A stretch of DNA of 64,000 nucleotides from Acidobacteriota bacterium (lineage in GTDB: Bacteria > Acidobacteriota > Blastocatellia > Pyrinomonadales > Pyrinomonadaceae): assembly GCA_016713675.1 (NCBI GenBank), contig JADJOS010000001.1, positions 1,612,001 to 1,676,000 of the forward strand. Reading direction: 5' to 3'. The translations under genes and the position numbers were made by a program. Position 1 is the stretch's first letter; every line of letters starts with the position of its first letter. The notes under the pieces were generated by a model, which saw nothing but the letters and a program-made list of their open reading frames with translations, searched no databases and was not told the DNA's origin. Below, piece by piece: positions 25,776-34,225 of this stretch.

Positions 25776-25952
25776 TGCTGCTTGCCGGTGCTCCTCATAA
25801 GGGCAGTGTCGGCAGTCACCGCCGCAGCAATATCCTCGTCTGGACAAATATCGGCGTGTTAGTACCATAAGACCGTCCTCAAAATCGAAATCGAGCCCTT
25901 CAACAGACGTTTCGTTTCCTTCTTCGGCAAATGATTCGTCGTTATCGTGCAT
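25767..25952 (-). CDS. DUF5522 small Cys protein
   Basis: A 61-residue protein starting at ATG 25952; an in-frame extension to 25985 lies inside tlyA and is unlikely. The acidic N-terminus leads to LTRRYLSRRGYCCGGDCRHCPY, given here in parts as RRYLSRRGYCCGG and CRHCPY: the CC-x3-C-x2-C pattern of DUF5522, probably a small metal or iron-sulfur site. It overlaps the end of tlyA by 11 bp and is translated in the same direction, so coupling is likely. Function unknown. Confidence 0.8.
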   Translation of the reverse strand: MHDNDESFAEEGNETSVEGLDFDFEDGLMVLTRRYLSRRGYCCGGDCRHCPYEEHRQAASQ

Positions 25953-26682
25953 AAAGTGCGAGAAACTCCTTATTCCCTTCGGCACCTAAGATCGGTGAAT
26001 CGATGATACCTTTCACAGTGAGGCCGATAGACTCGGCGAATGAATTTACTTCGGCGACGACGCGTTCGTGTTTATCGCTTTCACGGACAATCCCGCCCTT
26101 TCCAACTTCGCCGCGGCCTACTTCAAACTGCGGTTTGATGAGCACGATCATTCGGCCGTTGTCAGTGAGCAACGGCACGATCGACGCGAAGATCTTTGTG
26201 ACCGAGATAAATGAAACATCCATCACGGCAAGGTCGAATGCGGTATCAAAGTCGTCGGGCTGCAGCGAACGTGCATTTACATTCTCTCTCGCATCGACTC
26301 GGGGATCGGTGCGGAGCGACCATACGAGCTGGTTAGTGCCGACATCGATCGTTGTTACGCGGCCGGCCCCATGCTGAAGCAAACAGTCAGTAAATCCGCC
26401 GGTTGATGCCCCTATATCGACACAGTTGAAACCAGTCGGATCGACCTCGAATGCAGTCAAGGCCGCTTCCAGCTTGAGGCCGCCGCGGCCAACGTACTTC
26501 GATTCAGCAGATTCTCCTTTTATCCGGATGACTTCACCGATTGCAAATGACTCGGATGATTTTTCCACACGACGGTCATTAACAAGCACAATGCCTGCCA
26601 TCACTAGAGCCTGAGCTTTGGTGCGCGAATCGGCAAGGCCGCGTTCGACCAGAAGTTTATCAATGCGTTCCTTTTTGCTCAA
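25942..26682 (-). CDS. tlyA: TlyA-type rRNA 2'-O-methyltransferase
   Basis: A 246-residue protein. An N-terminal S4 RNA-binding domain (KERIDKLLVERGLADSRTKA, VMAGIVLVND) is joined to a FtsJ-like Rossmann methyltransferase (VDIGASTGGFTDCLLQHGA, DVSFISVTKI, LIKPQFEVGR). The Lys/Asp/Lys/Glu catalytic set is consistent. TlyA methylates 16S and 23S rRNA at cytidine 2'-O; relatives act as haemolysins in some annotations. Its ATG overlaps the stop of the PqqB-like gene (ATGA), so the two form one transcript. Confidence 0.95.
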   Translation of the reverse strand: MSKKERIDKLLVERGLADSRTKAQALVMAGIVLVNDRRVEKSSESFAIGEVIRIKGESAESKYVGRGGLKLEAALTAFEVDPTGFNCVDIGASTGGFTDCLLQHGAGRVTTIDVGTNQLVWSLRTDPRVDARENVNARSLQPDDFDTAFDLAVMDVSFISVTKIFASIVPLLTDNGRMIVLIKPQFEVGRGEVGKGGIVRESDKHERVVAEVNSFAESIGLTVKGIIDSPILGAEGNKEFLALYAR

Positions 26683-27599
26683 AGATCCAACCTCAGGCCG
26701 CGGACGGCGACACGAAAACCCTTTCGCCTCACTTCACGGTTTTGCCGTTTATTACCTTGTACCAGCGGGTTGCTGTGATTGAAGTGAATGAAGTATACCT
26801 TTGAACGCTCTTTTCGCGGCATCGTCCGGAGCATGTCCATTGTTTCGGAGACGAAGGGATGAGGCACCTCGCTCATAGGCCGGTTGATCTCGCCGTCTGC
26901 ATAAAATGTGCCGTCGAGCAGTAAATAGTTTGCAGATCTAACGAGATCTTCGAGCGGCGTCGACCACTTTTGCCACTTATCTATGTCAGGAATGTAGACG
27001 ATCGCTTTCGTGTCCGAATCAATTAGATAACCAACGGTCTCAGAGAACTCGTCACGGTGCGGAACGGTAAATGGCGTCACTGACAGGCGATCGTTCAGTC
27101 TAACTTTGACACCGTCGGCGAGCGAACTAACTGCGATATTCTTTAGTCTCACAAGCTGCGACCAAGGAGCGTTTTGCTCGAGCATCTGCTTCATACGCGG
27201 CATTGCGTAAACTGGTATGAGGTCGGAATTCATCGATTCGCGACCGAGAAACATCAGTCCGGTGTAATGGCCAATGTGTGCATGGGTCAGGAAAATACCT
27301 GTGATGTTGTTAGAACGGTCGGCGGTCGCTTCTTTAAGAATTTCAAACTGTTCCGGCAGGTCCGGTGTCGCGTCAAAGATCCATCGCTGCTTTGTATCTG
27401 GATCGACAAGTGCGAGCGATGCCACAGTTTGCCGCAGTTTTGGGTCTGCCCATGCAGAACGGCAGAACGGTGAAGCACATCCTATTTGGGGCACGCCTGC
27501 ATCCTGGCCTACACCGAGCACAACAATATAAGGCTTTCCGGCAAACATATTTGCAGCGAAAGCCAAGATCGACACAATAACCGCTAAACGGAGCATCAT
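26679..27599 (-). CDS. Exported PqqB-like metallo-beta-lactamase-fold protein
   Basis: A 306-residue protein with a signal peptide (about 1-20). LGVGQDAGVPQIGC is typical of PqqB-like proteins, and THAHIGHYTGLMFLG contains the HxHxGH metal site. VPHRDEFSETVGY and VYIPDIDKW complete the fold. PqqB hydroxylates the PQQ precursor, but no pqqA, C, D or E gene is nearby, and the export signal differs from cytosolic PqqB. It is probably an envelope hydrolase of the same fold (inference). It is transcribed with tlyA. Confidence 0.88.
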   Translation of the reverse strand: MMLRLAVIVSILAFAANMFAGKPYIVVLGVGQDAGVPQIGCASPFCRSAWADPKLRQTVASLALVDPDTKQRWIFDATPDLPEQFEILKEATADRSNNITGIFLTHAHIGHYTGLMFLGRESMNSDLIPVYAMPRMKQMLEQNAPWSQLVRLKNIAVSSLADGVKVRLNDRLSVTPFTVPHRDEFSETVGYLIDSDTKAIVYIPDIDKWQKWSTPLEDLVRSANYLLLDGTFYADGEINRPMSEVPHPFVSETMDMLRTMPRKERSKVYFIHFNHSNPLVQGNKRQNREVRRKGFRVAVRGLRLDL

Positions 27600-27634
27600 T
27601 TTTTTGGACGAGCGAAAATGCTATTCTAAGCAAA

Positions 27635-28573
27635 ATGGGAACGGAAACAAAGCTGAGTAAATTTGCTAAGTATGCGTGGTTCGCACTTGGGTACAACGTC
27701 CTCGTGATACTATGGGGTGTTTTTCTTCGTGCTTCAAAATCGGGCGATGGCTGCGGGCAGCATTGGCTGACTTGTCACGGCGAGGTTCTGCCGAGTGCGC
27801 CGGAACTGAAAACCGTGATCGAGTTTTCACATAGAATCACGAGTTTTCTTGCATTTGTGGTGGTTCTGGCGTTGCTCATCTGGGCGTTCAAGAAATTTGA
27901 AAAGGGAAGCTCCGTTCGAAAGGCAGCAGTCGGATCGTTCATATTTGTCGTAACCGAGGCCCTCGTAGGGGCCGGGCTCGTGTTGACGGGCAACACCGCT
28001 GATACGCTTTCGGCGGCTCGGCCGTTTTGGATGGCAGGGCATCTGGTCAATACCTTCATTTTACTGGCATTTCTTACTATGACGGCTTGGTACGCCAGCG
28101 TAGGCAAGCGGTTCACATTTAAGGTCGAAGGCAAATACCGAGCGATCCTGGCCGTATGTATTGCGGCGATCTTTTATGTCGGAACTACCGGCTCGATCGC
28201 CGCCCTCGCGAGTATGCTGTTTCCGGCTGAAACGCTCTCGGCGGGTGTCCAGCAAGATTTTTCTCCGACGTCGAATATGCTTCTGCGGCTTAGGGTGCTG
28301 CATCCGATCTCGTCGATCCTGACAGCCGTTCTCCTGATATTTGCTGCGGGTTGGCTGCGGCGTGAATCGGGCGATGACAAAAGCGTCACACGTTGGTCAA
28401 ATGTGCTTTCGATACTTGTCATATGTCAGATAGCATTCGGTGGAGCGACATTGCTGATGCTAGCCCCGATCGTAATGCAGATCGGCCATCTTTTGTTGGC
28501 AGACGCCATCTGGGTCAGTTTCGTGCTTATCGCGGCAAATTTTCTTGCGTCAAAAACAGCCGTATCTGAGTAG
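27635..28573 (+). CDS. ctaA: Haem A synthase (CtaA/COX15 family)
   Basis: A 312-residue polytopic membrane protein with about eight helices in two four-helix halves. FLRASKSGDGCGQHWLTCHGEVLPS is the family's extracytoplasmic loop (quoted in parts: SGDGCGQHWLTCHG and EVLP). VIEFSHRITS carries the conserved Glu and haem-ligand His; the second His lies in VLHPISSI of the later half. The enzyme oxidises haem O to haem A for aa3-type oxidase. No cytochrome oxidase genes are in the window. It is divergent from the PqqB-like gene. Confidence 0.9.
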   Translation: MGTETKLSKFAKYAWFALGYNVLVILWGVFLRASKSGDGCGQHWLTCHGEVLPSAPELKTVIEFSHRITSFLAFVVVLALLIWAFKKFEKGSSVRKAAVGSFIFVVTEALVGAGLVLTGNTADTLSAARPFWMAGHLVNTFILLAFLTMTAWYASVGKRFTFKVEGKYRAILAVCIAAIFYVGTTGSIAALASMLFPAETLSAGVQQDFSPTSNMLLRLRVLHPISSILTAVLLIFAAGWLRRESGDDKSVTRWSNVLSILVICQIAFGGATLLMLAPIVMQIGHLLLADAIWVSFVLIAANFLASKTAVSE

Positions 28574-28674
28574 CAGAGAGCGGCTCACGTTCGAAATAAT
28601 GCGAGCTTTGATGTAAAATCTGCAACATCGGTAAATCACAGTTCGTAATGTAGATCGGCCTCTCCTGCTCACTT

Positions 28675-29478
28675 ATGCAGCGACGAATTCTCATCATCGA
28701 CGACCATGACGACCTCGCCACGTCGCTGGAAGAGGTGTTTTCGCATATCGGGCACGAGGTTGCTATCGTTGAAGATCGATCAGCCGCCATCCGGTTGCCG
28801 GACGTTGAATCGTATGACATGGTGATCACGGATCTCGATGTCGAAAGCACGGATCCGGTGGCACAGCTCAATGGCGACGAGCCGACATGTTTTCCGAAGG
28901 TTGCCGCTGCAAATCCGTACGAACGTATCAAGGCGTTCAAACTATGTGCAGCGAATTTTCGTCGCGATGATTTTGATGAGGACGAGTTAAAAAATATGGT
29001 CGCCACCGTTCTCGATTACAAGATCAGATATGTCGACACTGCCGAAACCGTCCAGGACTTACACGAAAACATCGAATTCGAACTGCCGAGTGCGATCTCG
29101 CTGATGCACATTGTGCTCGAGTATCTGATGAAACGCGTCGAAAAGCTCGGAGTGGTCAAACCGGAGCAATCAAACTTGTTCGTCGCTCTTGACGAAGCAT
29201 TTGTCAACGCCGTAAAACACGGCAACAAATTTGATGCTAAAAAGCTCGTACGGATCACTGCCGAAGTATCGAAACAGGAAGCTAAATTTACGATCGAAGA
29301 TGAAGGAGAGGGATTTGACGTCAATAACATTCCTGACCCGCTCGACCCGACAAATCTATTCAAGACCTCCGGCCGCGGGGTGCTCTTTATCTACAACATT
29401 ATGGACGAGGTCAAATACAACGACCGCGGAAATCGCCTGACGATGATCAAACGATCTGAGCAATCTACGGCAACTTAG
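28675..29478 (+). CDS. Receiver domain fused to an RsbW-like ATPase domain
   Basis: A 267-residue protein. Residues 1-118 look like a receiver: an acidic pair at IIDDHDD, phospho-acceptor candidate in VITDLDVES, and an alpha-5 region FDEDELKNMV. A linker leads to a HATPase_c_2 domain of the anti-sigma kinase kind (about 135-260), with N-box LDEAFVNAVKHGN and G-box DEGEGFDVNNIPD plus GRGVLFI. There is no HisKA dimerisation domain, so it is not a classic hybrid histidine kinase. It may be a phosphorylation-gated partner-switch kinase (inference). No anti-anti-sigma gene is adjacent. Confidence 0.85.
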   Translation: MQRRILIIDDHDDLATSLEEVFSHIGHEVAIVEDRSAAIRLPDVESYDMVITDLDVESTDPVAQLNGDEPTCFPKVAAANPYERIKAFKLCAANFRRDDFDEDELKNMVATVLDYKIRYVDTAETVQDLHENIEFELPSAISLMHIVLEYLMKRVEKLGVVKPEQSNLFVALDEAFVNAVKHGNKFDAKKLVRITAEVSKQEAKFTIEDEGEGFDVNNIPDPLDPTNLFKTSGRGVLFIYNIMDEVKYNDRGNRLTMIKRSEQSTAT

Positions 29479-29521
29479 TTCGGCATCTTGGTATTGCTGG
29501 TCAAGCGTCTATAATTGAGCC

Positions 29522-31180
29522 ATGCGAGTTACAATTGCTCAAATTAACACCACCAACGGTGACCTTTCCGGTAACACAACAAAGATCAACGCTGCTATCG
29601 AGAAAGCCAGGTCGGACGGTTCCGACCTGGTTGTTTTTCCGGAAGTAGTGATACACGGTTACACCTCACAAGATTGGTTCCAAGATAGCGACATTATCGA
29701 ACATGCCATCGATCCACTCCGTGACATTATCCCGCTAACTCAAGGCATAACAGCAGTTGTAGGCACAATACGTCCAAATGACGAAGTGAACGGGCGTCGG
29801 CTGTATAATTCAGCTGCTGTCATACACGATTGTAAGTTGATCGGATTTGCGGATAAAACATTGCTTCCTGAGTACGATGTTTTTGACGATCCTCGCTATT
29901 TCGAGCCAAGCGTTGAGAGGAGACTTTTTGAAATAAATGGAGTCAAGATCGGCGTGGTCGTTTGCGAAGACTTTTGGAACGATAAAACATTTTGGGACGA
30001 ACGGTTATACGACAGCGATCCGACTGACGAGGTCGTCGCGATGGGAGCCGACATGATCGTCTCGATAAACGCTTCACCATTCAACAAAGGAAAGATCAAG
30101 CTCCGGTGTGATATGGTCGCGCATCGTGCCAAATTGCAGAAAAAGCCGATCGTCTTTGTAAATCTTGTTGGCGGCAACGACGGTATTATATTTGACGGAG
30201 CGAGTTTGATCGCCGATGAGGAAGGCGACGTGATATTGCAGGCACCGGCGTTCGAAGAGTTTGTCGAAACGGTCGAACTCGACGTACGAAAGCCCGATGC
30301 CCGCGGCATCACGGGCGATGAGACCGAAACGATCCGAAAAGCGTTGGTCTTAGGAATCCGCGATTATGCTCAGAAGAATGGATTCAAACAGGCCGTACTT
30401 GGGCTTTCTGGCGGCGTCGACTCGGCACTTGTCGCTGCGCTTGCGGCCGAGGCTATCGGTCCGGAAAATCTGCTGTGTGTGATGATGCCGTCGCCCTATT
30501 CTTCGCGGGGTAGCATCGATGACTCGGAAGAGTTGATCCGCAATCTGGGCTGCATGGGCCGCATCGAACCGATCTCATCGACATTCGAAGTGCTGCTTCA
30601 GCAAATGGGTCTGCACAAACCGACGAAGGGTGGCGAAAGCCTGGCGGCTGAGAATATGCAGTCGCGCATTCGCGGTGTCATCTTGATGGCGATATCTAAT
30701 TCCGAGGGCCGATTGTTGTTATCAACCGGGAACAAAAGCGAATTAGCGGTCGGTTACTGTACGCTTTACGGTGACACAAACGGCGGGCTTGCCGTGCTTG
30801 GCGATCTGCTGAAGACCGAAGTTTGGAAAGTTTCTCGGCACGTCAATGACTCGGCCGGCCGAGAGATAATCCCGACCAGGATAATCGAAAAACTGCCTTC
30901 GGCCGAACTCGCACCGAATCAATTCGATCAGGACAGTCTGCCGCCGTATGAACTGATGGATCCGATCCTTCGGCTCTATTTCGAACAAAAACAGTCGCCT
31001 GCCGAGATAATCGCGGCCGGCCACGACGCCGAACGCGTCTATTGGATCCTCAACAAAGTCGAACATCCGGCTAACGAGTTTAAACGCCAGCAACTGCCGC
31101 CGACACTTATAATCTCCAAAAACGCCATTGGCGTCGGGCGACGAAGGCCGATCACACATAAATACAGACGAAAAATGTAA
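29522..31180 (+). CDS. nadE: Glutamine-dependent NAD+ synthetase
   Basis: A 552-residue two-domain enzyme. The N-terminal nitrilase-like glutaminase (about 1-260) has its catalytic Glu in VVFPEVVIHG, Lys in DKTLLPEYDVFDDPRYF and Cys in VVCEDFW. The C-terminal synthetase (about 275-552) has the adenylation loop LGLSGGVDSALVAALA and the STGNKSELAVGYCTLYGD signature. It amidates deamido-NAD with glutamine-derived ammonia. The terminator-like hairpin after it overlaps the next gene's ribosome site. Confidence 0.97.
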   Translation: MRVTIAQINTTNGDLSGNTTKINAAIEKARSDGSDLVVFPEVVIHGYTSQDWFQDSDIIEHAIDPLRDIIPLTQGITAVVGTIRPNDEVNGRRLYNSAAVIHDCKLIGFADKTLLPEYDVFDDPRYFEPSVERRLFEINGVKIGVVVCEDFWNDKTFWDERLYDSDPTDEVVAMGADMIVSINASPFNKGKIKLRCDMVAHRAKLQKKPIVFVNLVGGNDGIIFDGASLIADEEGDVILQAPAFEEFVETVELDVRKPDARGITGDETETIRKALVLGIRDYAQKNGFKQAVLGLSGGVDSALVAALAAEAIGPENLLCVMMPSPYSSRGSIDDSEELIRNLGCMGRIEPISSTFEVLLQQMGLHKPTKGGESLAAENMQSRIRGVILMAISNSEGRLLLSTGNKSELAVGYCTLYGDTNGGLAVLGDLLKTEVWKVSRHVNDSAGREIIPTRIIEKLPSAELAPNQFDQDSLPPYELMDPILRLYFEQKQSPAEIIAAGHDAERVYWILNKVEHPANEFKRQQLPPTLIISKNAIGVGRRRPITHKYRRKM

Positions 31181-31202
31181 AAAATTCCGCAAGACGATCT
31201 AG

Positions 31203-31257
31203 AAACTCCGTTCAATACTCAACAGCAATTGCTGCATTTAAATTGAACGGAGTTTTT
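31203..31257 (+). terminator. Hairpin ending nadE whose 3' arm holds the next gene's ribosome site
   Basis: AAACTCCGTTCAAT (31203-31216) and ATTGAACGGAGTTT (31242-31255) pair perfectly over 14 bp. The loop itself contains the palindrome CAGCAATTGCTG (31223-31234). TTTTT ends the 3' side (31253-31257). GGAG at 31249-31252 is the ribosome site of the gene starting at 31260 and is locked in the stem. Confidence 0.75.
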
Positions 31258-31259
31258 GT

Positions 31260-31799
31260 ATGTCCACATTTGATAGTCCGCTTAACAACGTAAGAATCGC
31301 ATCGCCATGCTCGGCAGATTGGGATGAGATGTATGGCGACAATCGCAAACGCTTTTGCGGTGACTGTAAGCTCAATGTTTACAATCTTTCGGGTATGACG
31401 AAAGAAGATGCGGAAGCTCTTGTCACCAATGCTGAAGGTAGGCTTTGTGTTCGGTATTTTCAGCGCTCGGATGGCACGGTTCTGACGGCCGATTGTCCTG
31501 TCGGTTGGGCGAAAATGAAGCAAAGGACCAAGGCCTATGCCACGGCTGTTGCCTCGTTGCTTATCGCTCTGTTCAGCGGAGTTCTGTTCGTGTCGTTGTT
31601 TTCAAAGGGAAGGCCGGCAATCGGCAAACTGCTGATACCATTTACAGAGCCCACACCGGATCGTCCAACGATGGGAGTTATGCGGCCGATGGCATCGCCA
31701 TCGCCATCGCCGGCAACCAAAAAGAAAATGCCGAAAGTCGATCACGAAACGATGCAATTGATCGGCAAGACGAAGCCCAACGCCGGCTTTCGCGATTAG
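31260..31799 (+). CDS. Acidobacterial Cys-motif membrane protein, unknown function
   Basis: A 179-residue protein. The N-terminal domain has SPCSADWDEMYGDNRKRFCGDCKLNVYNLSGMT (given in parts: SPCSADWDEM, RFCGDCKLNVYNLSGMT), a pattern I know as widespread and uncharacterised in acidobacteria. Its Cys arrangement could bind zinc. CPVGWAKMK precedes a single transmembrane helix (about 100-120), and a Pro/Ser-rich external tail ends it. The ribosome site is inside a strong hairpin. The convergent VWA gene overlaps its stop by 4 bp. Confidence 0.78.
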   Translation: MSTFDSPLNNVRIASPCSADWDEMYGDNRKRFCGDCKLNVYNLSGMTKEDAEALVTNAEGRLCVRYFQRSDGTVLTADCPVGWAKMKQRTKAYATAVASLLIALFSGVLFVSLFSKGRPAIGKLLIPFTEPTPDRPTMGVMRPMASPSPSPATKKKMPKVDHETMQLIGKTKPNAGFRD

Positions 31800-32905
31800 T
31801 TCTTAACGAAATAGCCCTGTCGGGCTCGAATGCGGAGGTCACTGCGGTTTGGGAGTTTTACGTCCAAATTGACGAATTTATTCACCGGAAAATCCGCGTC
31901 CGAATAATATTGAACCAGATATTGTGAGCGAAGCTCATTTGCTAGTTGCCGGAAAATACGGTCGAGAACATCGGCGTTTTTCCGGCCGTTTGATTGGTTC
32001 TGAAGTTCGTCCTTGGTATTCAATGGCTGGAATTTGGGCAGAAATGCGGTTCCGCCGGTGTCCTCGGCAAATTTATGCATATTCTCCTGTCCCGCCAAGC
32101 TCATTTTGTTCAGCTGAAGAGAACTACCTGCCGGATTGATCGAGTAGAACACGGTATCGACATCCTGCAGCAACTTTAAGATACGTCTTCGCTCCGCAAC
32201 TCCGGCCTCGTTGCGATTTTTGATGGTTAGCTCATACAACGATTTATTGTCGATCTTATTGACATTGATCTTGCGGTAGCCGTCTTGGATCGCCTTGGAG
32301 ATCCGGGCGCTGTTTGTATCTTCGCCGTCAGAAATGACAAGTATGACCTTACGCGAACCGTCAGGGGCATTTAACTTCAGGTAGTCTGCGGCTGCCGCGA
32401 CTGTATCATAGAACGCGGTAAACTCTTTGGTTGGTGTGATATCCCGGATCGCAGTCGCGATACTCTCGGATGTATCACGCGGCCGGACGAGTATCGGTTT
32501 TGCCCCGATCGTAAAGACGGTTGCCCGATCCTCGGTCCGCATCACATCCTTAAGGAATTTTGCCGCGGTTTCGAGCTCGAATTGGAACATTTTGTCCGTA
32601 CTTGCCGAGACATCGAATAGCAGAGCGATCTCGAGCGGCACTTTGTCAGCACTACTGACGTGGTCAATGGCCTGTAAACGGCTCTCTTCGGTCAGCCTGA
32701 AATGCTGTGCGGTCAGCCCGAATACCGGCTGCCCGTTCGTATCCGTCACCGAAACCGGCACAACGATCAGCCGCGAATCGACTTTGATGATCTCATCGTC
32801 TGTGACCTTCGGCGTCGGGGTCGCGGTTTGTGCAAATGCAACAAAGGCGGTCATTAGCACGATCGCGAGGCCGGTAACGAGGTTTTGTCGGCGGAAAGTT
32901 TTCAT
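31796..32905 (-). CDS. VWFA-related acidobacterial secreted protein
   Basis: A 369-residue exported protein with a signal peptide ending near VAFAQ. The N-terminal part VDSRLIVVPVSVTDTNGQPV leads into a von Willebrand A domain with the MIDAS motif DVSAST and ILVISDGEDTNSA. The whole layout matches the acidobacteria-specific VWFA-related family (TIGR03436 by my recollection). It is probably a calcium- or magnesium-dependent adhesion or scaffold protein. It supports assignment of the window to Acidobacteriota. Confidence 0.9.
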   Translation of the reverse strand: MKTFRRQNLVTGLAIVLMTAFVAFAQTATPTPKVTDDEIIKVDSRLIVVPVSVTDTNGQPVFGLTAQHFRLTEESRLQAIDHVSSADKVPLEIALLFDVSASTDKMFQFELETAAKFLKDVMRTEDRATVFTIGAKPILVRPRDTSESIATAIRDITPTKEFTAFYDTVAAAADYLKLNAPDGSRKVILVISDGEDTNSARISKAIQDGYRKINVNKIDNKSLYELTIKNRNEAGVAERRRILKLLQDVDTVFYSINPAGSSLQLNKMSLAGQENMHKFAEDTGGTAFLPKFQPLNTKDELQNQSNGRKNADVLDRIFRQLANELRSQYLVQYYSDADFPVNKFVNLDVKLPNRSDLRIRARQGYFVKN

Positions 32906-32987
32906 TGCAGATGGAAAACGAAGTCAAAAGGCACCGCGAACTCGCATTGAATAGATATGCCGTTCGCAGTGCCACTTGTGATCTCAA

Positions 32988-33956
32988 CTACTTATCGTCT
33001 TGATCGTTATTCGACGATTTGACCTCGACATTCTGATTGATGCCGCGGCTGACAAGGAGTTTGATCTCAACTCGACGATTCTGCTCACGCCCTTCTTTGG
33101 TCGTGTTGTCGGCAACTGCCTGCAGTTCGCCAAAACCGTAAGACGGTGTGAAACGGCGGAGCGAGATGTTGTGCTGTTCGATCAAATATTCTCGAACGAC
33201 CTTTTCACGCCTTTCGCTCAATGCCTTGTTGGCTTTTGCACTGCCTTCTGCAGAAGCGAATCCCGTTACCTCTATCATGTATCCCTTAAGGGCGGTCGCT
33301 GCGGTTGCGATCTGGTCGAGCTGTGCCTTTGCATCCGCCGAGAGGACCGCACTGTTGACCCTAAAGTTAACTGTCGCGGATGACTGAACGACAAAATCGT
33401 CAAGATCGGTAATGCGCTTGTTAGTTGCATTAACGCCTGCGACTGCGGCGTCTGCCGTGTCCTGAGCGGCCTTGGCACCGCCTTTAGCGGCGTTTGAGAT
33501 CGCCATCAATTCGTCGATCTGGCCCGAGACACGCTGTGCGTTTTGTTCAGCCGCAGTCAAACGTTCCTCGGCCGGCGAAACGCGGGCGTCGATCGACTGA
33601 GCGGTCATCATATTGCTCTTATCAAATCGAACTTTGTTTACCGATACGCTTCCGCTGCTGTCGCCGACGCCTTCAACCTCGATATTCAGGCCCCGAACGA
33701 TCGAAGTGACAGGATATTTATCTCCACCAAAAAGACTGTTGTTTTTGATGCTTGCATTCGATGCGATCACGATCTTGGTGTCGATACCGACCGTGTCTCG
33801 AACTATGAAAGTTCCCTGGTCGTCCTTCGATACGACAACGCCCTTGATCTTGTATTTTTGTCCCGCGACTGCTGAACGGATCTGTGTACCCTGTGCAAGG
33901 ACACCAGTCGCTCCGAATACGAGCGACAAAGCTAAAATTGAAATTTTCTTAAACAT
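32988..33956 (-). CDS. OmpA-like peptidoglycan-binding envelope protein
   Basis: A 322-residue exported protein. The signal peptide ends near VLAQG. A small OB-like beta domain (about 28-110: KIKGVVVSKDDQGTFIVRD) is followed by a coiled-coil region rich in Ala and Gln. The C-terminal OmpA domain has VNFRVNSAVLS, EVTGFASAEGSAKANKALSERR and NRRVEIKL. It probably ties the outer membrane to peptidoglycan. GGAGG precedes the start. Confidence 0.93.
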   Translation of the reverse strand: MFKKISILALSLVFGATGVLAQGTQIRSAVAGQKYKIKGVVVSKDDQGTFIVRDTVGIDTKIVIASNASIKNNSLFGGDKYPVTSIVRGLNIEVEGVGDSSGSVSVNKVRFDKSNMMTAQSIDARVSPAEERLTAAEQNAQRVSGQIDELMAISNAAKGGAKAAQDTADAAVAGVNATNKRITDLDDFVVQSSATVNFRVNSAVLSADAKAQLDQIATAATALKGYMIEVTGFASAEGSAKANKALSERREKVVREYLIEQHNISLRRFTPSYGFGELQAVADNTTKEGREQNRRVEIKLLVSRGINQNVEVKSSNNDQDDK

Positions 33957-34225
33957 AAGTTCCTCCTGAGGATAAAAGTGCGTTGCGTAAAGTGGCCAAT
34001 TGTATTGACGCCAAATAACGGCGGTGGGTTGTCGGTGAAATAGATCGGCGATCTACTCGCGGTCTGCTCAATGTTTGATCTCGATTCAAAAAGTTCGTCG
34101 TACCGAAAAACGAGATTGTTGCCCGAAAGTGTCGAATATAACTAATTACCGACCATTATACCGCAAGAGCGGCACAGTGCCAACAACTTTTAACGAATCG
34201 AAACAACGATATTTATCACACGCTA

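Noticed and set aside
34041..34055. Palindrome TAGATCG-G-CGATCTA
   Set aside because: A short perfect palindrome in a gene-free spacer, with no promoter or repeat partner that I can see.
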